Positions 47,303 to 54,834 of a DNA stretch of 57,361 bases are shown here, in pieces. The translations under genes and the position numbers were made by a program. The stretch covers positions 1 through 57,361 of the forward strand of contig JAGBAV010000048.1 in assembly GCA_017938795.1 (NCBI GenBank), given 5' to 3'. The notes below the pieces were generated by a model, which was given only the letters and a program-made list of their open reading frames with translations, was not told the origin of the DNA and did not search any database. Every line of letters starts with the position of its first letter. Position 1 is the stretch's first letter. The DNA comes from Clostridia bacterium. Lineage in GTDB: Bacteria; Bacillota; Clostridia; Christensenellales; Aristaeellaceae.

Positions 47303-48112
47303 ATGAGCGCATATGATCACATCATCAAGTACCCGAGGACGCCGCACCTTGAGGGATCCAACCTGCAGGCGGGCGACGAGGATCTGAGCCAGATCCGTTT
47401 CGCCGAGATCGCCGGCAAGCGCATTGTCGTCGAGGAGAAGATCGACGGCGCAAACACCGGCATTTCCTTCGATGAAAGCGGCAGGCTGCTGCTGCAGAGC
47501 CGCGGCCATTTCCTCACGGGCGGCTACCGTGAGCGCCATTATCAGCTGATGAAGGACTGGGCCGGCGTGCACAGCCAGTCCCTGTATGAGGTGCTGGGCA
47601 GCCGCTACATCATGTACGGCGAGTGGATGTACGCCAAGCACAGCGTCTTCTACGACGCGCTGCCGCATTATTTTATGGAGTTCGATATCTACGATCGTGA
47701 GACGGGCCGCTTCCTGGATACCGCGTCCCGCCGTGAGATGACGCGCGGCCTGCCGATCTGCTCCGTGCCGGTGCTGGCGGAGGGCAGCTTTGAGAAGAAG
47801 GAAGAGCTGCTTAAGCTCCTCGGCCCGTCGCTGTATATCACCGACCGTCACATTGACACCCTGCGCGCGCTTGCTGAGCGCGATGGGCTTGACCCGGACA
47901 AGATCTGCCGCGAGACAGATCCGTCCATGACCATGGAAGGCCTCTATATCAAGCTGGAGGAGGACGGCGAGGTGAAGCGCCGGCTCAAGTATGTGCGCGG
48001 CGGCTTCCGCCAGTGCATTGAGGAGTCGCAGACGCATTGGCTCAACCGCCCGATCATCCCCAACCAGATCACGATCGGTATGGAGGAGCTGTTCCGGATG
48101 AAGGAAGTGTAA
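47303..48112 (+). CDS. RNA ligase family protein
   Basis: 269-residue ATP-dependent nucleotidyltransferase expected to seal broken RNA. Motif I is VEEKIDGAN (KxDG, with the lysine that is adenylylated). The motif order continues with LLLQSRGHF (Ia), YGEWMYAKHSVFYDALPHYF and FMEFDIYD (III/IIIa), MEGLYIKLEEDGEV (IV) and RLKYVRGGF (V). It has the length of the compact RNA_ligase domain without large additions. AAAGGA precedes the ATG at 47303. It is followed after four bases by an HD-Pnk type end-healing enzyme, so the pair forms an RNA repair operon. Confidence 0.87.
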   Translation: MSAYDHIIKYPRTPHLEGSNLQAGDEDLSQIRFAEIAGKRIVVEEKIDGANTGISFDESGRLLLQSRGHFLTGGYRERHYQLMKDWAGVHSQSLYEVLGSRYIMYGEWMYAKHSVFYDALPHYFMEFDIYDRETGRFLDTASRREMTRGLPICSVPVLAEGSFEKKEELLKLLGPSLYITDRHIDTLRALAERDGLDPDKICRETDPSMTMEGLYIKLEEDGEVKRRLKYVRGGFRQCIEESQTHWLNRPIIPNQITIGMEELFRMKEV

Positions 48113-48116
48113 GCCG

Positions 48117-49292
48117 ATGAATGATTCGTTTGCGCGCCTGCTGACGCTGCTCCCCGTGGAGCGGTGCGGCGGCGCTGCAGACTATGCCGCGCTGGAGCGC
48201 ACGGCGCTTGGCGCGCTGCTCACGCCGCTGCACGATGTGATGCAGCAGCCGGAGTGGCACGGCGAGGGCGACGTCTTCACGCATACGGTCATGGTCTGCA
48301 AGCGCCTGCTGGGGCTTGAGGGCTTCTGGGCGCTTGAGCTGCCCGCAAGGCAGGCGCTGTATCTGGCTGCGCTGCTGCATGACGTCGGCAAGACGCCGTG
48401 CACGCGCCTTGAGGACGGCGTGTGGCGCGCGCCGAGGCATGGTCAGGTCGGCTCTTCCATGGTGCGCCGTCTGCTGATGACGGAATATGAGCTTGGCGCG
48501 GATCGCAGCGAGATCAGCCTGAGGGAGACGATCTGCCTGCTGGTACGTTATCATATGATCCCCGAGCACGCGCTGGAACGCGAGTCGCCGGAGCGCCTGC
48601 TGCGCAGCATCGCGGCGGACGGCGAGCTGGCGGAGGGCTTCACCCTGCGCATGCTCTGCCTGCTGGCGGAGGCGGACTGCCTTGGCCGCATCGCGGATGA
48701 CACGCAGGAGCTGGCGCAGTCCGTGCATCTGTGCGCGGAGCTGGCGATGGAGTGCGGCTGCTATGACGGCCCCTATGCCTTCCCGACGGCGCATGTGCAG
48801 CATGCCTACCTCTGCGGGCGCGGCGTCATGCCGGATCAGCAGCTCTTTGACGATACATGGAGCCGCGTGGTGATGCTCTGCGGCCTCCCGGGCACGGGCA
48901 AGGACACCTACATCGCCGCTCATTATCCCGACTGGCCGATGCTCTCCCTTGATGAGATCCGCCGCGCGATGCGCATTGCGCCGGAGGACGATCAGGGCCG
49001 CGTTGCGCAGGAGGCCAAGGAGCGCGCGAAGGAGTATCTGCGTAAGCGCCGGCCCTTTGTCTTCAACGCGACGAACCTGACGGACGATCTGCGCGGCAAG
49101 TGGCTGCGGCTGTTTGAGCAATACGGCGCGGCGACGGAGATCCTCTATCTGGAGACAGGGTGGAAGGAGCGCTGCCGCCGCAATAAGAACAGGAAGTATG
49201 ATGTGCCGGAGCAGGCTGTCGCTCACATGCTGGATAAGCTCGTGCCGCCGGCGCGCAGCGAAGGCACGCATGTGTCGTGGCTGAGCGTATGA
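48117..49292 (+). CDS. HD-Pnk: HD phosphohydrolase fused to polynucleotide kinase
   Basis: 391-residue RNA/DNA end-healing enzyme. The N-terminal HD domain (about 20-200) has FTHTVMVC (His), ALLHDVGKTP (His-Asp), a RYHMIPEH region and LLAEADCLGR. It is expected to remove 3' phosphates or 2',3'-cyclic phosphates. The C-terminal P-loop kinase (about 258-391) has VVMLCGLPGTGKDTYI, LSLDEIRR, VFNATNLTDDLR and a YDVPEQAV-type end, as in T4 Pnkp-like 5' kinases. This order matches the HD-Pnk family described from Runella. It is four bases after the RNA ligase gene with AAGGAAG upstream, so healing and sealing activities are co-produced. What triggers the pair is unknown. Confidence 0.88.
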   Translation: MNDSFARLLTLLPVERCGGAADYAALERTALGALLTPLHDVMQQPEWHGEGDVFTHTVMVCKRLLGLEGFWALELPARQALYLAALLHDVGKTPCTRLEDGVWRAPRHGQVGSSMVRRLLMTEYELGADRSEISLRETICLLVRYHMIPEHALERESPERLLRSIAADGELAEGFTLRMLCLLAEADCLGRIADDTQELAQSVHLCAELAMECGCYDGPYAFPTAHVQHAYLCGRGVMPDQQLFDDTWSRVVMLCGLPGTGKDTYIAAHYPDWPMLSLDEIRRAMRIAPEDDQGRVAQEAKERAKEYLRKRRPFVFNATNLTDDLRGKWLRLFEQYGAATEILYLETGWKERCRRNKNRKYDVPEQAVAHMLDKLVPPARSEGTHVSWLSV

Positions 49293-49297
49293 CGGTA

Positions 49298-49354
49298 TCC
49301 ACAAAAAAGAAAAGCGCCCCGCTCCTCGCTGCGTCAGGCGAAGGGGCGGGGCGT
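49298..49354 (-). terminator. Terminator of the DUF3793 gene, facing the HD-Pnk gene
   Basis: GC-rich stem (CGCCCCGC with GCGGGGCG, about 49313-49350) with TTTTCTTTTTT on the minus strand. It may also end the plus-strand operon. Confidence 0.8.
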
Positions 49355-49421
49355 CTGCTCAAACAGGGAGGAGTCCAAGCAGAAGGAAAGAGAGGAACAC
49401 AGGCATATCCGGGCGGCTGCG

Positions 49422-49979
49422 TCATGCCGCGACGGTAAGCTGGCTGAGGGTTTTGCTGCCGCTGCGGTAGAGCCGGCGGTAGACTTCGGTGCATTTGTTG
49501 AACCGGGCGAAGAGCTTTCTTGCGGCGCAGGCGTCGGTGTAGGCCTTCCAGCAGCCGCAGCACAGGCAGTTCCTGCCCTTGTTCTCAATGAAGCCGATCA
49601 CATCCCCAAGCGGATAGCCGAGGAAGAGCCCTACCTCGTGGGGGAAGGCGTCGTTCATGCGGATGCGGTCGCACAGCATCTGTACGGAGCTGTGCTCATC
49701 GCCTTCGGCATAGCCGCGGCAGCGGAGGAAGGCGGCATTGTCCGGATCGCGGAGCATGCTCTGCAGCTGGGATGCGCGGTACAGATAGCACAGCGCGCGA
49801 TCCTCGTGCTGCTTCGCCAGCAGAAGGGTCAGCCCTTTTGCGCTGAGCTGAGCGTTGGCGGCGAGGATCTGCGCCTGCAGATCGTGCCCAGCCGGCGTCA
49901 TCAGGCAGAACAGGCTGCCGACCTTCAGGCTGGCCAGCGTTGGGGAGCAGTGCTCGATGAGCGCGGATTCAATGCACAT
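49422..49979 (-). CDS. DUF3793 family protein
   Basis: 185-residue protein of a family often found near iron-transport and flavodoxin genes in Clostridia. It begins MCIESALIEHCSPTLASLKV. It has the family segments GSLFCLM, LLLAKQHEDRALCYLYR and VGLFLGYPLGDVIGFIENKG, and a cysteine cluster CLCCGCWKAY. The cysteines may bind metal or heme, but no activity is established. AAAGGAGG precedes the ATG at 49979. A consensus promoter and two GTTAG-n6-CTAAC palindromes upstream suggest tight control by an iron-responsive (DtxR-like) repressor. It stands alone here. Confidence 0.85.
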   Translation of the reverse strand: MCIESALIEHCSPTLASLKVGSLFCLMTPAGHDLQAQILAANAQLSAKGLTLLLAKQHEDRALCYLYRASQLQSMLRDPDNAAFLRCRGYAEGDEHSSVQMLCDRIRMNDAFPHEVGLFLGYPLGDVIGFIENKGRNCLCCGCWKAYTDACAARKLFARFNKCTEVYRRLYRSGSKTLSQLTVAA

Positions 49980-49993
49980 GATAATCCTCCTTT

Positions 49994-50011
49994 TGTTAGA
50001 ATATACTAACA
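49994..50011. promoter_or_regulatory. Palindromic operator 1 (DtxR-like)
   Basis: The 18-base palindrome TGTTAG-AATATA-CTAACA is located between promoter and ribosome site of the DUF3793 gene. It resembles iron-dependent DtxR/IdeR family boxes. Confidence 0.6.
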
Positions 50012-50050
50012 TACAAGGCAAATGGAAGCGGCGATGCGCCGCACAATGAC

Positions 50051-50068
50051 TGTTAGTACAATCTAACT
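50051..50068. promoter_or_regulatory. Palindromic operator 2 (DtxR-like)
   Basis: GTTAG (50052-50056), six bases, CTAAC (50063-50067): the same half-sites as operator 1, 57 bases away. It begins just downstream of the -10 box, so bound protein would block initiation. Confidence 0.6.
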
Positions 50069-50074
50069 ATCTGC

Positions 50075-50103
50075 ATTATACAGGATTGCGGCGATGCTGT
50101 CAA
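50075..50103 (-). promoter_or_regulatory. Perfect consensus sigma-A promoter of the DUF3793 gene
   Basis: Minus-strand TTGACA (complement of 50098-50103) and TATAAT (complement of 50075-50080), 17-base spacing, both exact. Such a strong promoter fits a gene kept off by a repressor. Confidence 0.92.
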
Positions 50104-50311
50104 GCGGTTTTTTCGTGCGGAGGCCATGCAGGAATTCTGGCTGTGAGCGCAGAGCGCTTCGGCATGCACAGCGATCCGGGCGCGGGAGGCGGCTGCCATT
50201 CCGTGTGACTGATGCATAGTCTTTCGCGGCGGCGTCCGGCGTATGCAGACGGGCTGATGGGAATCCTTTGCATGAATGTATACTGCCGGTATAGAGCGCA
50301 TAAGCGTGCCG

Positions 50312-50320
50312 TGATATACT
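50312..50320 (+). promoter_or_regulatory. Extended -10 promoter of the XRE-like gene
   Basis: TGATATACT (TGnTATACT) is 118 bases before the start. A palindromic TGTATACA-type sequence follows at once. Another TATAGA box is at 50290-50295. Confidence 0.45.
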
Positions 50321-50437
50321 GTGTATACAGGCGGAAACGGCAGGAAAACACATGGCATGAATCCGCTTGACAATCAGCGGAGTCTGCGATATATTGGAAA
50401 AAATAGGCTGAAGCCTGTACCGGAGGAGGTAACCGAC

Positions 50438-50908
50438 ATGGATGAGATGGAAAAGAAGGAGACCATGACCAGCAAAGAGATGGGCGAGCGCAAGGATCGC
50501 ATCAGCAAGACGAAGATGATGATCGACGCGAATGCATCGCTGGATGATCTGCTGAAGATGGTCACCCGCCAGAGGAAGATGGCGGAGCTCCTGCTGCCCC
50601 ATGTCGGCGACAGGACGATCAAGAGCCTTTGCGAGCTGGCTGTCATCAGCCCGGCGCTCTGGTACAGAATCATCAACGATACCGTGCGTCCCGGTCAGGA
50701 TGTACTGCTGCGCCTTGCCTTTGTGCTGGAGATGAACATCAACGAGACGCAGGAGCTGCTCAAGAGCGGCCGCTGCGCGATGCTGACATCCGATAACAAG
50801 CGCGATGTGGCGATTATCTATGGCCTGAAGAATGAACTGAACCTTGGCGAGATGGATACCGTGCTGGAGGCCTATGGTCTTGAGACGCTCGTCCCGCCGG
50901 AGAAGTAA
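50438..50908 (+). CDS. Helix-turn-helix (XRE-like) regulatory protein
   Basis: 156-residue protein. The N-terminal third is highly charged (MDEMEKKETMTSKEMGERKD). The middle and C-terminal parts hold an XRE/lambda-type helix-turn-helix: IKSLCELAVISPALWYRIIN, then RPGQDVLLRLAFVLEMNINE and a following TQELLKSGRCAML helix. In place of a DNA-regulatory role it could mediate protein contacts. CGGAGGAGG precedes the ATG at 50438. It is 64 bases upstream of the Ser/Thr kinase gene but is separated from it by a terminator. I do not recognise a specific family. Confidence 0.75.
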   Translation: MDEMEKKETMTSKEMGERKDRISKTKMMIDANASLDDLLKMVTRQRKMAELLLPHVGDRTIKSLCELAVISPALWYRIINDTVRPGQDVLLRLAFVLEMNINETQELLKSGRCAMLTSDNKRDVAIIYGLKNELNLGEMDTVLEAYGLETLVPPEK

Positions 50909-50911
50909 CCG

Positions 50912-50942
50912 CCAGCCCCGCCGGAAAGCGGGGCTTTTCTCA
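50912..50942 (+). terminator. Intrinsic terminator of the XRE-like gene
   Basis: Perfect AGCCCCGC (50914-50921) with GCGGGGCT (50928-50935), followed by TTTCT. Confidence 0.88.
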
Positions 50943-50972
50943 AACTGTCCGGATGCAGTGAGGTGAAATGCA

Positions 50973-53900
50973 ATGGATATAGACGGCAGCTATTACTGCT
51001 CGCGGTGTCTGCGCGCGATTGAGGCGGAGGGCGTATGCCCGCACTGCGGCTATGACCACAGGCAGCAGACCAACGAGCCGCCTGCGCTTGGCATGGGCGT
51101 ACTGCTCAAGGGGCGCTATCAGCTGGGCTGCGTGATCGGCTGCGGCGGCTTTGGCCTGACGTATGCCGCATGGGACGAGACGCTGCAGCTGCCCGTGGCG
51201 ATCAAGGAGTATTTTCCGGGCGACTATGCCGCCAGAGAGAATGAATATACCGATGCGGTGATTGTCCCCGAGGCCCGGCGCAGGGAGTACATGATCGGCC
51301 TGAATCAGTTCCTGCGCGAGGCGCGTGTGCTGGCGATGCTCAAGAGCACGCCCGGCGCGGTCAGCGTGCAGGATTACTTCGAGGAGAACGATACCGCGTA
51401 TATAGTCATGGAATACCTGCGCGGCGTGACGCTTGACGACTATGCGCGGGAGAACGCCATCAGCCCTCGGAAACTCTTCGTGATGATGCGCCCGGTGGTG
51501 GACGCGCTGGCGGAGCTGCACAGCCGCGGCGTGATGCACAGGGATGTTTCGCCGATGAACATCATGGTGCTTGAGGACGGCAGCGCGAAGCTGATCGACT
51601 TTGGCTCCGCCGGGCAGATGGACAGGCAGCAGGTGATCGCCTTTGCGACAGACTGCTATGCGCCGATCGAGCAGTACGAGCCGGGCGGCGAGGGGCAGGG
51701 CGCATGGTCGGATGTCTACGGCGTCTGCGCGGCGATGTACCGCGTGCTCACCGGGGAGAACCCGCAGCCTGCGCTGCTGCGCGCTCAGCGGGATGAGCTC
51801 AGATCCATGCGTGCATGCGGCGTCCGGCTCAAGAGCCATCAGACGCGCGCGCTCATGCGCGGCCTTGCCGTCCGCCCGGAGAACCGGACGCAGAGCATTG
51901 CCGAGCTGCGCGCCGAGCTGTATAATCTGGCGACGCCGGAGGAGCTGCTCCGGCGCAGGAGATTGATGCGCCGGATGATGTCGGCAGCGGCTGTGCTGCT
52001 TGCCGCTGTGCTTCTGGCGGCCTGCAATTTTGCGGTCGGCTTTCCGGTCGGCGGCGGTCTGCGCGCAGCCCTGAGCCCGGAGGGGCTGATCGTGAAGCGA
52101 TCGGATCCTTCTGCAGAGCTGCTCGTCATTCCGGAGCGCATATGGGGTCTGCCCGTCTGCGCCATCGGCAGCGAGGCATTCGCCGGCAATGACGCGCTGC
52201 GCCGTGTGGATATTCCCGGCTCCGTCAGGGATATCGGATACATGGCGTTTGCTGAGTGCAGTGCGCTGGAGCGGGTGACAGCCCGGGCGGGTCTTGAGAC
52301 GATCGGCGCGCTGGCGTTCTATGCCTGCCCGTCGCTGCATACGGTCGAGCTGCCGGATACCGTGAACACAATCAGCGAAACAGCGCTTGGCGGCTGTGCG
52401 CAGGAGCTGACTGTCTGGGGGGCGCGCGGCGGCGCTGTGCATGAGACGGCGCAGGCGGCAGGCTGGACGTTCGCCGACCGGCGTGAATACGATGCGGAGC
52501 CGATGGGCGACGGCGTGAGGATCATCAGCTGCCGGAGCGAGGATCCGGGGCTCGTTCTTCCTTCGTATATCGACGGTCTGCCTGTGCGCGGCCTGAGAGA
52601 GGATTCCGGAGATGATCTGCTGTATTCCATTCATGTCGAGTCGGTTGTCTATCCCGGCACCATTGAGACGCTGAATAAGCAATACGGCGGTAAAGAGATA
52701 GAATCAATCGTCGTTCGGGAAGGCACGCGGGTCATCGGCGAAAACACATTTGAGATGATGGCTGGCGATACATTCGACGGCCTCGCTGTGCAGCTGCCGG
52801 CCGGGCTTGAGGCGATCGGTGACAGGGCATTCATGCTCAGCGGCGTCAGAGAGCTTCAGCTGCCGGATACGCTCCGGGCGATCGGCGAGAGCGCATTCTT
52901 CTGCTCGGATATACAGTCGGTTGTGCTTCCGGAGTCGCTGAAAGAGATCGGCATGAATGCTTTCAGCTTCAGCGAGCTTAAAAGCGTCGTGCTGTCGCCG
53001 TCTGTGCCGTCGGTGCCGATGAGTGCATTCAGCTATTGTTATCATCTGGCTTCCGTCACGATCCCGGAGGGCGTACTGGAAATCGGGGAGTGTGCGTTTG
53101 AGTCATGTACTGGCCTTGAGCTCATCGATCTGCCGGACGGATGCGAAAGAATCGGCAAAGGGGCGTTTGCGCAGTGCAGTGAGCTGAAGTACATCTTCAT
53201 CCCTGTTTCTGTCAAGGAAATCGATGATTCTGCGTTTGACGGACGCAGTGCGCATCTTGTCATTGCCGGCGAGGGCGGGAGCGAGGCCGAGCGATACGCG
53301 CGCGCAAAGGGAATCATTTTTGAAGACGTCAATGTCTGCAATGCAAATGATCCCTATCAGGACGTATACACGGGCAGCAGCCTTCCGGCTGATGCGGACG
53401 AGCTGATCTGCATGTCCTATAACCGCGACGACGGCATGCTGATCACGAAGCTGTACGGCGTTGAGGGTGCGGCATGGAGGCGCGTCGTTCTTCCCAGCCA
53501 GCTGGAGGATATCCATGCTCAGGCGTTCAGACTGAACGAGAATCTGTCGGAGATCCGTTTGCCGGGAAGCCTGCGGGTCATCGGCGAGAAGGCCTTTGCT
53601 GGATGCTGCAGCCTCAGGGCGCTTGAGTTTCCGATTGGTCTTGCGGAGATCGGGGCGGAGGCATTCTGGGAAAGCGGGCTGCGTGAGGTTGTGCTGCCGG
53701 ATACGGTCACCTCTATCGGGCGCGAAGCCTTTGCGGATTGCTCTTCTCTGGAGCGTGTGAAGCTGCCCGGCGGCGCTACGATGCTGACGGATCTGGTCTT
53801 TGCAAAGTCTGCCCTGCGCAGCGTGGAGGTGCCGGGCAATATCCGCACGGTCGGCAATGCGTTCTATGGCTGTGAGCAGCTGGAGGAGATCGTCTTTGAA

Positions 53901-54242
53901 GAGGGCGTCATGCGGCTGGAGACGTCGCTGCAGCACTGCACTTCGCTGCGCAGCGTTGTGATTCCCGCATCGATGGAGTACATCACCCGCGGCGCTCTGC
54001 GCGGATGCACAGCGCTCGAGGATATTTACATCTATGCTGAGAATGTGGATATGGAGTATGCTATGTACGCATATGCAACCAGCGCTCTCGTCGGCGCAGG
54101 CATGGTGCGTACAGAGAACGGAAGCGACGAGCCGCATCTGCTTGCGGACTGCCCGGATGTGACGATCCATGGCCTGCCGGGCTCCACGGCGCAGGCGTAT
54201 GCGGAGAAGTACGGCATCGCATTTGAATTGCTCAAGCCGTGA
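50973..54242 (+). CDS. Membrane Ser/Thr protein kinase with zinc ribbon and leucine-rich repeats
   Basis: 1089 residues. A zinc ribbon (Cys9, Cys12, Cys22, Cys25) precedes a Hanks-type kinase domain (48-320). The kinase has VIGCGGFG loop, Lys78 in VAIKEYFPG, HRDVSPMNI with Asp191, and LIDFG with Asp209. All catalytic residues are present. A basic stretch (LLRRRRLMRRMM) leads into one membrane helix (about 336-356). The remaining 700 residues are outside and consist of LRR_5 (BspA-like) repeats with the phrases IPGSVRDIGYMAFAECSALE, LPDTVTSIGREAFADCSSLE and IPASMEYITRGALRGCTALE. The architecture is a receptor kinase. Ligand and substrates are unknown. A GAGGTGAAA site precedes the ATG. Confidence 0.9.
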   Translation: MDIDGSYYCSRCLRAIEAEGVCPHCGYDHRQQTNEPPALGMGVLLKGRYQLGCVIGCGGFGLTYAAWDETLQLPVAIKEYFPGDYAARENEYTDAVIVPEARRREYMIGLNQFLREARVLAMLKSTPGAVSVQDYFEENDTAYIVMEYLRGVTLDDYARENAISPRKLFVMMRPVVDALAELHSRGVMHRDVSPMNIMVLEDGSAKLIDFGSAGQMDRQQVIAFATDCYAPIEQYEPGGEGQGAWSDVYGVCAAMYRVLTGENPQPALLRAQRDELRSMRACGVRLKSHQTRALMRGLAVRPENRTQSIAELRAELYNLATPEELLRRRRLMRRMMSAAAVLLAAVLLAACNFAVGFPVGGGLRAALSPEGLIVKRSDPSAELLVIPERIWGLPVCAIGSEAFAGNDALRRVDIPGSVRDIGYMAFAECSALERVTARAGLETIGALAFYACPSLHTVELPDTVNTISETALGGCAQELTVWGARGGAVHETAQAAGWTFADRREYDAEPMGDGVRIISCRSEDPGLVLPSYIDGLPVRGLREDSGDDLLYSIHVESVVYPGTIETLNKQYGGKEIESIVVREGTRVIGENTFEMMAGDTFDGLAVQLPAGLEAIGDRAFMLSGVRELQLPDTLRAIGESAFFCSDIQSVVLPESLKEIGMNAFSFSELKSVVLSPSVPSVPMSAFSYCYHLASVTIPEGVLEIGECAFESCTGLELIDLPDGCERIGKGAFAQCSELKYIFIPVSVKEIDDSAFDGRSAHLVIAGEGGSEAERYARAKGIIFEDVNVCNANDPYQDVYTGSSLPADADELICMSYNRDDGMLITKLYGVEGAAWRRVVLPSQLEDIHAQAFRLNENLSEIRLPGSLRVIGEKAFAGCCSLRALEFPIGLAEIGAEAFWESGLREVVLPDTVTSIGREAFADCSSLERVKLPGGATMLTDLVFAKSALRSVEVPGNIRTVGNAFYGCEQLEEIVFEEGVMRLETSLQHCTSLRSVVIPASMEYITRGALRGCTALEDIYIYAENVDMEYAMYAYATSALVGAGMVRTENGSDEPHLLADCPDVTIHGLPGSTAQAYAEKYGIAFELLKP

Positions 54243-54313
54243 TGAAGGTTGTTTACCGGCAGTATACACACAGGATAACGGGGCGTGCTACACTGAGTAT
54301 GCCAACGGAAGAT

Positions 54314-54358
54314 ACAGGCAAGGGGCTTTCCGCTTGAGCGGGAGGCCCCTTTGCTTCT
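54314..54358 (+). terminator. Intrinsic terminator-like hairpin after the kinase gene
   Basis: GCAAGGGGC (54318-54326) pairs with GGCCCCTTTGC-side sequence (54343-54354), with an inner CCGC/GCGG stem. It is followed by TTCTGCC. Confidence 0.7.
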
Positions 54359-54397
54359 GCCGGAGCGCAGAGGCAGAAACGGGAGGAGGAATCACGG

Positions 54398-54799
54398 ATG
54401 ATCCGCAAAGCTGTGCTGATGCCGGTCGACAGCAAACAAACGATCCGGGCCGCAGAGGCTGCGCGGGCGTTCATGTCACTCAGACAGATGGACGCCGCGG
54501 CAGTCGATATGGGCGGCGGGACATATATCGTGCGCGGCCGCTGCAGATGCGGGCGGCTGACGCAGCTGATCGGCATGGACCGAATGGCGACGCTGACGCT
54601 GGAGGCTCAGGCAGACGGACGGGTGCTGCTCACGGCCGGCGGCGGGCGCTGGCTGGATAAGCTGATCGCCGGCGCTGTGCTTGCCTTTGTGCATCCGCTG
54701 CTTGTGCTGATTCCCCTGTACGGCGCTGTACGGCAGACCATGCTGCTGGATCGCATCTTCCGGATCGCGCGGCTCAGAATCACGGAGCCGCCGGAGTAA
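54398..54799 (+). CDS. Hypothetical protein with C-terminal membrane segment
   Basis: 133-residue protein of unknown function. The N-terminal part (about 1-80) is a mixed alpha/beta fold (IRAAEAARAFMSLRQMDAAA, GGGTYIVRGRCRCGRLTQLI). One hydrophobic helix spans about 88-110 (LIAGAVLAFVHPLLVLIPLY). The tail is short and basic. GGGAGGAGG precedes the ATG. It lies between the receptor kinase and the NadD-like/NADAR gene, with a hairpin before it, and may be co-transcribed with the latter (36-base gap). Confidence 0.65.
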   Translation: MIRKAVLMPVDSKQTIRAAEAARAFMSLRQMDAAAVDMGGGTYIVRGRCRCGRLTQLIGMDRMATLTLEAQADGRVLLTAGGGRWLDKLIAGAVLAFVHPLLVLIPLYGAVRQTMLLDRIFRIARLRITEPPE

Positions 54800-54834
54800 G
54801 CGCGGAGGAGATTCCCGCGCGATGAAAGGACATT

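Noticed and set aside
50940-52682. 580-residue minus-strand frame opposite the kinase
   Set aside because: His/Arg-rich shadow; the plus-strand frame has all kinase motifs.
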